Below, piece by piece: positions 24,181-35,007 of a DNA stretch of 64,000 bases. The stretch comes from Aralia elata (Eukaryota; Streptophyta; Magnoliopsida; Apiales; Araliaceae). Under the pieces are notes generated by a model, which ran no database searches, was not told the DNA's origin, and saw only the letters and a list, made by a program, of their open reading frames with translations. The stretch lies in NCBI GenBank assembly GCA_034770075.1, contig CM068384.1, forward strand, positions 93,770,720 to 93,834,719, in the 5' to 3' direction. Position 1 is the first letter of the stretch. Each line of letters starts with the position of its first letter. The position numbers and the translations under genes were made by a program.

Positions 24181-25298
24181 TGATGAGATCCTGACCAGGC
24201 TCGCATCAAATATTCATCACTCAACTCTAGCTTCAAGGATTCATCAGTTGATCGCAAGTAATTGGGCTGAAATCTGTTCGAGAAAGTTGATAATGATCTC
24301 AATTCAAGAGGATCACGAGAGGAGGATCAACTATGTGATTTGGGATTGTTAGATACCATCTATTTAGTAAGACCCAATCAACACAAGATAAGTCGAGGAG
24401 CAATGCACGGAACAATGGAGAAGGATTCAAGCTACATGGCAAGATATTCCATTTAGGATATGATTCTAAGCTCTTTAATTTGGTATATGTTTGGTGGAGG
24501 AAGCAAGAGAGGAGCAAAAAGTCACGTTCGGGACTTAAAAGGACAAGACAGTCAATTCCATCAGACCAGGGCGCTCCCGCGCCAGGGAGGTTAGAGGCTC
24601 TGTAGGTGCAGCGCGCCCCGCGCTAGGGCAAGGCCATTTCCGACGCGCCCCGCGCCAGGGCATCAAAGTTTCAGCGCGTTTTTCGAGGCACGTGCTTTCC
24701 AAATTTTTCAATTTCCATATTTTTAGGGATTTATCATATCTTTTAGATTTCTAATGTAATTAGGATATTTATTATATATGATTTGAGTTCCATATTAATT
24801 AGTTAGGTAGAATTTGATTTCCAATTGGATTTCTATTCCTTTTAGGATTTAGAGTTTCTTAAGGTTTTATTCCATTAGTATAAATAGAATACATGGGTTA
24901 TGTAATAGACATTAGACATTAGATTACTTTTGATTAATAAAATTCTTGTGAGATTTTTCTCATCTTTTGGTTCTTTGAGAATTCCTAGATTAATTTCTTA
25001 GTTTTCTTGAGATTCAATTATCGACTTATCATACAACAATTCATAGTTATTTGTGGCGTCATTCTATCATACATCAAGCGTCGATTGTACTTTTGGTTCT
25101 TGTCTCTTTATAGACATTGGGTCAAGGTGTTGTTGGTATTCCATTCAACGCAAGCTTCCTAGCGCAGAGCAATTGTACCAAGGTTCTCGTCTCAATATAA
25201 TCGAAGGGTTGAGGTGTTGTGAGCGTTCCACTTTCATAACTTGCTGGAAACGATCCGGGCGACGACTACCTTACGCAAGCGTGCTGTGAAGTCTATCA
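24181..25298 (+). mobile_element. Solo LTR, 1.1 kb, unclassified
   Basis: Starts tgatgagatcc and ends gtctatca (TG...CA) with a perfect 5-bp duplication agtag (24176-24180 and 25299-25303). A TATA box (tataaata, 24879-24886) and an aataaa signal about 60 bases further on give a plus orientation. At 24567-24680 it holds three GC-rich units built on GCGCCCCGCGCCAGGGC. It has no internal region. Excising it rejoins the host frame exactly as in copy 1. Confidence 0.82.
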
Positions 25299-25303
25299 AG
25301 TAG

Positions 25304-25601
25304 TCATTTCGTCGGTAAAGCTCTATGTGACATGGGAGCTGGCATAAATTTGGAGTCATGGTGGGATGAGAAAGGGGTCCATGAGAAGATAGATGAAGAT
25401 CCAGTTACGTTTAAGAAGCTTCAATTCAATAATTCGTTCACAGACACAATGGAGTAAGCGTCTAGTTACTTGAGGTTCTTAAGAGGGGTTCTATCTAAAA
25501 ACAACAAGTTAGGTGAAATTGAAACAATGACCCTTACAGAAGCAAAACCCTCAGATGTTACATTGCTACTAATGGATGGAGGGTTACTCAATTATTGAAG
25601 G
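25304..25601 (+). pseudogene. Athila-like protease remnant and short frame, internal copy 2
   Basis: ALCDMGAGINL (second Ser of the usual ASINL is Gly here), then the same INLESWWDEKGVHEK junction as copy 1, followed by a frame of about 75 residues with one TAA (IDEDPVTFKKLQFNN...LLLMDGGLLNY). I do not recognise this last stretch. It is missing from copy 1, so copy 1 suffered the later deletion. Confidence 0.6.
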
Positions 25602-26696
25602 GGAATTAGATAGAAAGAGGAAGAAGTCGGCTGGCGACTTTAAAATAAGCGCTTCTTGGGAGTCAACCCAAGTGTTATTTTTATTTTTTTATTTTTAGTT
25701 TATTGTAGTTTAGTTGTTTAGTTTTCATTTAATTGCATTTTAATTGGTTAAGTCAATTATCTTTAGGTACCAAATAGCCAACATATGGAATATGCTCCAG
25801 ATTTAGTGGACAAGGAGGACGCTGAAGTGGCCAATCAGCGATTTTCAGGGAAGTCTTTTGTTTTACTTTTTTCTATCTTAACCATTGAGGACAATGTCCA
25901 GTTTAAATATGGGGGTGTGTTCTTATTTTATCTAGTACTTGTGTGTTTTAGGTTATTAGATTTGCATTTTAGTTAGTATGTTTTTAGGATAGTTGAGTAA
26001 TGGTTTGATTGAATTTGATTATGGCCGATAAGGATAAGAAAAAAAAATTGATTAATTTTTTAACTCTTGTGAAGTTGAGAAGCATGCTTAGTTTATATTT
26101 TGACTTATGAGTTAGGTTTACACTGTTTGTGATCTTTTTACACTTCAAAGCACATATCCATCTGTTTAGCTAGTTCTGTCTTAAGGAAAACATTTTGGTT
26201 GAATATTTATGAAAAATATCATTGAAACTTTAGAAATTTATTTGAGCATCAGTTAAAGTGAAATTTAGGCATTAACATAAGTTTTGGGGGAAATCTTGGG
26301 TTAATGAAAATTTTAAATTTTGAAACTTCCCGAGTAGAAAAAATGAATCATGTGGTGGGTCGAGATGGAGCGTAAAACGCACACACTCATAAACACAAGC
26401 AGCAAGATGGAGCGTAAAACACACTCATTTAATGGGAAGTGAGATGGAGCGTAAAACACACTCACTAAAAAAAAGAAATAAAGAGAAAAAAAATTATGTT
26501 TTGAATTACTTGGGAAAGGTACAAATGTGCTTAAATGTGCGGAATATCCTTGTGATCCTCTAAATTTTATGTTTTGTCTTGATTAGCGGGTATTGATGTG
26601 ATAAGAAGGTTTTTAGAGTTAATTTTGAAAATCTTTTATGAGTAATTTGGTTATATGATCTTATGTGAGTTATGACTAGTTTGAACATTTGGATAC
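25602..26696 (+). other. 3' non-coding region of Athila-like copy 2 (first part)
   Basis: Mirrors 20341-21310 of copy 1. It holds the short frame from 25785 (MEYAPDLVDKEDAEVANQ), an internal PPT-like tract (aaatatgggggtgtg, about 25904-25918) and three repeats of gatggagcgtaaaac (26363-26463). Tekay-4 interrupts it after the duplication gatac (26692-26696). Confidence 0.7.
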
Positions 26697-29600
26697 TGTA
26701 ATATTCTAAATATTTCAAATGTGATCTGACAAGATCTAATAAAGGTTGTCAATTTAAAACCTAAGAAGGATTACTCAAGTATACGTTTAACTATCTAAAA
26801 GATTAAAAAATGATTCGTAGATACGATCGTATACGATTAGAGGTTAGAACTATAACCTAAGATATCTGTTATATGAATAAATAAGCTTGAATTGAGCTTC
26901 AAATGTGTTATATAATTTTTGCTATGTGTATGATTTTGTGTTTTGGTTTAAGTAGTTATCCTTAACACTTATTAAAATCAAGAAGTTAATTTAAGGCTAA
27001 AACCTAAATTGGGAAAAGGTTAAAACATAAACCCTAAGGGTTAAAACCTAAAAATCAGATATGCTCGTGAAATGTATATTGCATCCTTTTAGACCTTTTC
27101 ACATTACACGAAATAGTGTTTATATGAGTCATAGAACCCAGGGAGCCAATAAAAGTTTTCGAGAAAAAAGACAAGAAAAAAACCCGATTTTCGAGAAAAT
27201 GCTTTTCGTCTTTTTGATCAGTTATTTTCGTCGTTTCGACTTGTTATATTTCACGACATAGTAATTATACGTGGTTTAGAGACCAATGAATCAATAATAT
27301 TTTTCCTACGAAAAAGCCGAAAAACACTTCATTCGAGAACTGTTCTCCAAATTTTAAAATTTTAGATTCCTAAATAATGATTTTAAGGACAGTCGATGTA
27401 TTTCGGCCAATAAAATTTTTATTAGTTTTAGGGTCCGGGGTTATATATTCGCAAATACAAGACGAGTACGGGGCGTATACGGATCGAATACAGTAAGAAT
27501 ACGAAGAATAATATAATATACAGTATAATACGAGAATTATACTGAAGATTATACGAGATTGATACAAGATTAATATGAGGTATAATACGAGTAGATTACG
27601 AATATTATACGAAGTATATATGAAAGAAATGCGTATAAATACTTAAGTATTATACTAATTAGTTGAAATCAAACTAGTATGTAACTGGGAATCCAAGTGA
27701 TTTACTTTCGTCCAATCACGATCAAGTATGGTTATCCGTGTGAAATGGTTTAGACCAATCAGAACTGAGCTTGATAATACCAAGTTAGTGTAACCAAACT
27801 AGGGAAAGAAAACCTAGTTAGACTAACTAATTAGTAACTAAATCCAAGAAAATTGAAATGGACCAAACAAAACCAAGGAAAGCTAACTGGTGATCCAAGT
27901 GAATTATTTTTGACCAATCATAGCGAATGATGATGTAAGCATGATATGGCATGACATAAGACTCAAAGAAGCACAAAGATGATGTCATCATGATGTCACA
28001 ATGATGTCGCTTGGTGAAAGATATTTTATGGCCTAAAAGACTATTTTACCCCTACTTTGCAAGCCCTATAAATAGCAACCTCCATCCTTCATTATTTGCA
28101 TTAGTTTTCAAGCGTCGAAGTTCTACGCGATTGAAGTAAAACTAGCAACTACAAGAGGTATTACTCTAGTGGTTATTATTTTCATTCTTCTTTATATATT
28201 TAGTAAAAATATACTTTTACAAGCAGTTATAATGCCCAAATTATTTTATGTATATAGTACAAAAGTCCTATTTACAATCAGTTATAATGTCCGATTTATT
28301 TCTCTTATAAAGTAAAAAATATACTTTTATAAGCAGTACAATGTCCAATTTTCTTCAACTATTTAGTAAGAATATTTATTCTATAAGCAGTTATAATGCT
28401 GAAATTATCTCAAATATAATAGCCGAATATTCATTTTATAAACAATTATAATGCCCGATTTATTTCAAACACAGTAGACGAATTTTCATTTTACAAGCAG
28501 TTATAATGCTCAATTTATTTTAAATATAGTTGATAAATATTCATTTTATAAGCAGTTACAATGCTGAAATTATTTCATGTATAGTAGAAGGAGTTTTATT
28601 TATAAGCGGTTATAATACCCGAAATAAAAACTTAAAAGAGTTATTCGTTAAACGTCTAACTAGTTTAGTACACCGCTAATCGTGTAGGATTTACGACGAA
28701 CGTTTAGACGCTATATTAACTATAAAAGATATACGAGGCAAATATTCTAACTCTTATATGTTATTTTTATAAGTTATATATATGTGATTTATACGCTTTG
28801 TGTGACAACGTGATATAAACTGTTGAATGAAAAGTTTTTTGTAATATCAAATTGATATATGTGATATGTCAAGGCATGTTAAAGTTTATATGAAAGCATA
28901 AACTGTTTATGTGTTATTAGTTAGACTTGCTAAGTCGTAGTACTCATTCTTGCGAATAAAACTTTATTTGTAGTTAAGAAGAATGATAAGAAGATCATGG
29001 ACGTAAAGTAAAATGCATAGACTAGATTATTTACTTGTCTTTTATTTGTATGAAGTCATAATGACTATTGTAATACGAACAAGTAAACCATGTAACCGAA
29101 TATTATGAAATGATATTAATATTATCATCAAGTATTGTTATGTCTTTACTTTGATATAACTTAGAATTGCTAAAGAACTATAAATCTAGGTGAGGGTATG
29201 GACTGATCATGTTATGCTGATACTCTGAACTTCAGATAGATAGTAAAATATTAATACAATGTTGATAAAGAACTATAAATCTGAATGAGGATATTGAATA
29301 ACATTGTGAGTACTGTAAGACCAGAGATCTAGCACCGATGAAGACACCAAATTCATCGCAAGGTTCCTCTGTTCCAAGTACAAGTGTGTTATTAATATTG
29401 TGAAATTTAGATAAGTGGGAAATATCGATATGAAGAGATATAACTATAAGGATTTATGTCTAAATGAGGGTATTGAATGATATTGGGAGTTCTGTAAGCA
29501 CTGAAGTTACACTAATGAGTGCTGGTGAGATGCCAAAATTACCGGAATGCGCCCCTCTATTGTCAAGAACAATCTTTGTTATTAATACTGTGAAACTTGG

Positions 29601-29887
29601 ATATGTAAAATTATAGAATGTTTGAATCTTAAGGTTAAAATTTGATCGATATATATATGGTGTTATCCATATATACGAATGAACTACAAGTTGATAGTTG
29701 TAGAAAGAATGAGATCAAGATCAAGTTAAGATCCAAGGATGAAGTTAAGGAAATTTATAATTTTATAGTCTATAATAGACTAATTCAACCAATATGATTA
29801 TGAGATCATTGGTTAAGTTAAGAAAGATGTAAGAGATAACGTCGACTCTCGTTCAGGCGGCGAGCGCTCGAATTAGGGGGCGTTACA
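26697..29887 (+). repeat. Tekay-4 5' LTR
   Basis: tgtaatattc to gggcgttaca. A TATA box (tataaata) is at 28067-28074, so U3 is about 1.37 kb. It contains degenerate tatacgagatt-like repeats (27440-27620), a ~60-bp tandem array (28195-28625) and a 7-bp stem cgatgaa/ttcatcg at 29336-29358. Confidence 0.9.
28195..28625. repeat. ~60-bp tandem array in Tekay-4 5' LTR
   Basis: About seven degenerate units sharing ataagcagttataatgccc-like cores separated by AT-rich spacers. It begins about 125 bases after the TATA box, so it would be near the start of the transcript. The 3' LTR lacks it. Confidence 0.85.
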
Positions 29888-31419
29888 GTTGGTATCAGAG
29901 CAATAGGTTATAGTTTTGAGGTAACGAGTACCTTGGAGTATAATCTGATGGATTAAGAATTAATGGACTTGTGAAGAGTCCATAGATAAGTAAAAGATAT
30001 GAATAAATCTTACTAAATCTTAACACATAAAAACATTATGTGAAAGAAATATACTGATTAAAGAGTAACGTTGAAATAAATCAAGTGTTATCTGATTAAA
30101 GTTATGTGTTTGGAATTATGTTTAAATTATATTATTTTGCATAAAATCTAAGTAAGTAGAGGAGTAAACTCATAGAAAAATGCTAGTAATATGGATTAAA
30201 GAAATTCATAAGATAGTTAAGAAATGAGTAGGGATTTCAATTAAAAACGCATGATAGTGTCTGAGATGAAAAACTCTTGTATGGGTAGGGGTAATAATTG
30301 AACGACTCTCTTGTATGGGCAGGAGTTTAATATGCGTTAGGGAACCGATCTAACTCACTAAAGACACAGTTGTGCATTATTGAGGTATCGTAAAGCCGAT
30401 ACGCACTGTTAATACAATTGTGGCAGTGTTAATGAGACGGGGAACTGATTCATTAGTTCTTGTGTGGAGGAAGCACTCAGTTTACTATATTGATAATTGA
30501 TTAAAATCTGGTGTCAAAGTATTCTTTATATATATCTTGAGAAGTTGATTCTTTTCTCATATATATATTGAATTGCTAATGATAGTATCAGACCAAAAAG
30601 GTAATGACCTAGATAAATATGTAGTTAGAAATTAATATAGACTAAGGATGAACAAGCTTATGTTTGGTCATAATAGTAACTAAAAATAAGCAAACCTGCT
30701 AAAGGGGAATACTTCAGGTCGGGCACATGATTTCGACGTAAGTATTAGACGATATATGTTCAAAGTTAAGCCTGAGATCAGACACTATGATTCCGATGGA
30801 TTGCCATGAGATCAAACACTATGATTCCGATAGGTTGCCCTGATGTCGAATAATATAATTTTGACGAGTATTGAAAGAAAAGTTTTGGTTTAAATAACCA
30901 CTCAGTTATTATTATGATAAAAATGTTATGGACAATAGTTAAGAGTTTTTCAGTCCTTGTGATTGTCAAACGTTTGTGGGTTATAGTACCCATAGAATAT
31001 GAAAAAAGGTCCAAGGTCTTATGGACCCTCAGTACCTATTAGAGTGATCCTCTAAAAGAAGAAAAGATAGAATATGATTAAAGGTTTAAAACCTAGAGTT
31101 ATGAAATGAAATGTGTATAGATAAGTGAACATTGTTGACCTAATTTAAGTATTAGGAATTTAATGTAAGTTTATGATGAATTAAGAAAATTCATAAAATG
31201 AGATAAACTCGTAATGAGTTAAGTTATATGAATTAAAATTCATATCAAGTGGAGAAAAGAATAGAGATGATTATACTATAATTTCGAGGACGAAATTCTT
31301 ATAAAGAGTAGAAAATGTAATATCCTGAATATTTATAGAACATATAAATATGATATTGAATGACTAAAGTTATTTGTAAAGTTAATTTCGAGAACGAAAT
31401 TCTTGTAAGTTGGGTTGAA
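29888..31419 (+). other. Tekay-4 internal region, non-coding
   Basis: The primer site TGGTATCAGAGC is at 29890-29901. No gag or pol domain is visible in any frame. The stretch 30340-30490 (ccgatctaactcact...ggaagcactcagttt) resembles 18865-18960 of the gypsy solo LTR. At 30771-30850 there are three imperfect repeats of agatcagacactatgattcc. Confidence 0.8.
31280..31419 (+). promoter_or_regulatory. Duplicated hairpin + polypurine tract of Tekay-4
   Basis: Two tandem copies 104 bp apart: AATTTCG-agga-CGAAATT (31280-31297) and AATTTCG-agaa-CGAAATT (31384-31401), each followed by a purine-rich tract and TGTAATAT. Only the second abuts the LTR (31420); the first carries its own LTR-like start at 31316. 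Confidence 0.85.
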
Positions 31420-32323
31420 TGTAATATCCCAAATATTTCAAATGTGATCTGACAAGATCTAATAAAGGTTATCAATTTAAAACCGAAGAACGATTACTCA
31501 AGTATACGTTGAGTTATCTGAAAGATTAAAAAATGATTCGTAGATACGATCGTATACGATTAGAGGTTAGAACTATAACATAAGCTATGTGTTATATGAA
31601 TAAATAAGCTTAAATTGAGCTTTAAATGTGTTATATGATTTTTGCTATGTGTAAGATTTTGTGTTTTGGTTTCAGTAGTTAACCTTAACACTTATTAAAA
31701 TCAAGAAGTTAATTTAAGGCTAACACCAATTTTGGGAAAAGGTTAAAACCTAAACCCTAAGGGTTAAAACCTAGAAATCAGATATGCTCATGAAATGTAT
31801 CTTGCATCCTTTTGGGACTTTTCACATTACACGAAATAGTGTTTATATGAGTCATAGAACCCAGAGAGCCAATAAAAGTTTTCGAGAAAAAGACGAGGAA
31901 AAAACACGATTTTCGAGAAAATGCTTTTCGTCTTTTTGATCAGTTCTTTTCGTCATTTTGACTTATTATATTTCACGACATAGTAATTATACGTGGTTTA
32001 GAGACCAATGAACTAATAATATTTTTCCTACGAAAAAGCCAAAAAACACTATTCATTCGAGAACTGTTCTCCGAATTTTGAAATTTCAGATTAATAGGAA
32101 ATATCGATATGAAGAGATATATCTATAAGGATATATGTCTAAGTGAGAGTATTGAATGATATTGGGAGATTTGTAAGCATTGAGGTTACACTAATGAGCG
32201 CCGGTGAGATGCCAAAATTACCGAAATGCGCCCCTCTGTTGTCAGGAACAATCTTTGTTATTAATATTGTGAAACTTGGATATGTAAAATTATAGAATGT
32301 CTGAATCTCAAGGTTGAAATTTG

Positions 32324-32385
<62 letters not shown>

Positions 32386-32597
32386 GAATGAACTACAAGT
32401 TCATACTTGTAGAAAGAATGAGATCAAGATCCAGTTAAGATTCAGGGATGAAGTTAAGGAAATTTATAATTTTATAGTCTATAATAGACTAATTCAACCA
32501 ATATGATTATGAGATCATTGGTTAAGTTACGAAAGATGTACGAGATAACGTCGACTCTCGTTCGGGCGGCGAGCCCTCGAATTCGGGGGGCGTTACA
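31420..32597 (+). repeat. Tekay-4 3' LTR, internally deleted
   Basis: Matches the two ends of the 5' LTR but lacks about 2.0 kb (equivalent of about 27372-29412), including the TATA box and the 60-bp array. A (TA)n run (32329-32382) replaces the shorter tatata stretch at 29650-29672 of the 5' LTR. Confidence 0.88.
32329..32382. repeat. (TA)n microsatellite
   Basis: About 27 TA units, expanded compared with the matching site in the 5' LTR of the same element. Confidence 0.95.
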
Positions 32598-32602
32598 GAT
32601 AC

Positions 32603-32822
32603 ACAGTTGTTGTGGAACTGATGATTCGGTTGAAATTTTAGGCTTTGCATGTTTTCGAAAAAAATTCATGAGTTATCATTAAAGGAAATCTTTGAGGCTA
32701 TTATGCAAATTTGTATTAATTCATTGCTCGAGTCGCGTGAGTTGCTATTGAGAATTAGTTGTTATAGTTGTATTCTTAGTGTTTTATTTGAGGACAAGCA
32801 AAGATTTAAGTTTGGGGGTATT
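32603..32822 (+). other. 3' non-coding region of Athila-like copy 2 (rest)
   Basis: Resumes the host after Tekay-4 and aligns with 21320-21557 of copy 1. It ends with the polypurine tract agtttgggggtatt directly before LTR-C. Confidence 0.8.
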
Positions 32823-34042
32823 TGATGAGTGAGTTTTATACCTACGAATTGAGTGCGTTTGACTTGATAATTTGTGAGTTCTTAGTATTTTAAGTTCTTA
32901 TTAGGTATTTATAGTGTTTTTATGTTATTTTGTAGGAAGAAGCAAGGAAACGCAATTTTGCATGACCAAGTTTTGACGCATTTTTGCATGTTTTTAACTC
33001 CAAATTAGATTATTTTTCCTCCTAAGCTTAGAAATTGGACTTGTAACCTATAAATACATGATGTGAGACATAGAATAGGGGAATCTTGCTACTTTTTGCT
33101 AACCCTATAATTTAAGAAGGATTAGAGGCTTGAAGCAAGAGATTATCACGAAAGAAGAATAAGATAGGAGGCTAAGGAGGATATCAAGGATTGCTTCAAA
33201 AGAGTTTTTTCGTTTTTCTTTTATCTTTTTATTTTGTAATTTTTGGATGATGGTTGACTTGTGGATTATGGATTTTAATTCAGTCATGAACTAATTTCTT
33301 TTTAAGATTACAATGGAACTTATTGCGTAGGTTTTATTGATATGCTTCATTGTTAATTATTGTTAATTATTATAGGATTGTCTATTATGGTTTGTGTTTA
33401 ATTGCTTAATTGCCTGATTAACAATTACCGTGATAATTTATATGAACTCGAAAGATGGATTATAGGTCTAGATCTGATTATAATAGAATGTGATTGTGTT
33501 TTCTGCATATGATAGAATTCATAAGTTATGTCTAGGATAGAGATATACCTATATGCCGCGTGTAATCTGAAAGAAAACATGTGTTTTAAATCCTTTTTAA
33601 TTTTAATTCACATCGAGATATAGTGAATTAGTTAACTAGGGTGTTCATCTTAATTCTATCTTCTGTGGATTTAAGTTGATTTGTTTATGATGCGTCGAGA
33701 GGTGGTTATAAATATTGATGAGTTCTTGATTAACAATCCAAAATAATTAACATAACTTAACAGGAAGTATATTAATTGAAGTGAAACATTAAGGAAAATT
33801 ATGATCTTAAGCCTTTATTCTGAATTCAATTCTTGGTAGTTAGTGATTAGTTAGTTTAGTACTTTATTTTCAAAATTCAACAACTTTTTATCGAATTGTT
33901 TAAATAAAATTAATTTGATTATGAGTTAGTACTTGGTAATTATTATTAAATAATTCTATGTGGGTTCGACACTCTCTTATCATTATATTACTTGTGGACT
34001 GTGTATACTTGAGTATTTTGCTAGTATAGATTTAGGCAAACA
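32823..34042 (+). repeat. LTR-C, terminal LTR of the Athila-like array, internally deleted
   Basis: tgatgagtgag to ggcaaaca, 1220 bp. Compared with LTR-B it lacks about 490 bp covering the module and GC-rich block (join after aaacgcaat at about 32956). TATA box at 33049-33056. It is followed by cctcc and unrelated sequence instead of a primer site, so this is the outer end of the array. Confidence 0.88.
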
Positions 34043-35007
34043 CCTCCAAAACTTTCTGAATTTCTTACAAAACCTTAAACGACTATTTGGGTTTATATTG
34101 ACACCACCGATGTCTGGTTCATTATAACACAACTCCAGTGTTTAATTTATCATAACACAACGTCAGTATCTAGTTCATTATGACACAACGCTAGTGTCTG
34201 GTTCATTATGACATAACACCAGTGTTTGGTTTATTATAATACAACACCAGTGTTTAGTTTATTATGACACAACGCTAGTGTCTAGTTTTTTATGACATAA
34301 CACCAGTGCCTAGTTCATTATCACCTGATTAAGAAATACCCCTAATAACAGGGTTGTTTATCTCTGACTCACACCAGAGTTTGCTATCTCTGTTTTTCTT
34401 TCTCATTCTCAACAACTACCCCAGCTATTTGTTTAGGTACAACTATTATCATCTCATTAATAACATGATTATCTCTAATCTCTTCTTTTAACATTCCATA
34501 ATCAATTTTAATATCTTGGTTAACACTTAGCAATTAACAGCTTTTACTTCTTTAAGGCTTGCAAATTCAGAAATAACGCTTTGTTCCTAGAACATACCAT
34601 ACGTTATGAGTTCAGGAACTTGCCATAATAATATGAGTTTAGGAACCTGTCATAGTAATATATAGTTCAAGAATAAATCAAGAACTGTCCATATGCCTAT
34701 GGGCTCAAAAACATACCATACGATTATGAATCACGAACTTACCATAAGTATGAGTTTTAAGAACTCACGTATATCTCCAAAACTCATAACTTAACTAATA
34801 ATAATATATATTTATTATTATCATATAACAATTTATTATGTTACTTTTACTTCTTTTGATAAATTTCCTTGATTCATCTCTTAAAAACTCTATATGAGTT
34901 TATCTCTTTATTATCTTCGTCATTTCTCTCAGGTTATAGCCTAAGGTCTTTCCCACCTAAGGTTTTTCCCACCCAAGGTTTATAACCTATCAGCTTTGAT
35001 ACTAACC
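34043..35007 (-). other. Tekay-3 5' leader (non-coding)
   Basis: Minus-strand internal sequence next to the 5' side of the Tekay-3 LTR. A primer-site-like stretch (minus strand TTAGTATCAAAGC) lies just left of 35008, and the leader tail (ctaaggttt..acccaaggtttataacct) matches Tekay-1 and Tekay-2 leaders. At 34105-34325 there are about seven imperfect ~30-bp units built on gacacaacgctagtgtctgg, each with a short inverted repeat. No gag is seen; the Athila-like array ends at 34042 and appears to have inserted here. Confidence 0.65.

Larger units (their letters stand above)
26697..32597 (+). mobile_element. Tekay-4: non-coding gypsy element
   Basis: 5901 bp flanked by a perfect 5-bp duplication gatac (26692-26696 and 32598-32602). 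It has a 3191-bp 5' LTR, an initiator-Met primer site, a 1.5-kb internal region with no recognisable coding sequence, a duplicated polypurine tract and a 3' LTR of only 1178 bp. The LTR ends (tgtaatat...cgttaca), primer site and hairpin-PPT block tie it to the Tekay-type elements here. It would need proteins from another element to move. Confidence 0.88.

Noticed and set aside
27061..27261. Possible host gene exon in Tekay-4 LTR
   Set aside because: Same sequence recurs in the 3' LTR at about 31790 and related text is in other LTRs; no domain.
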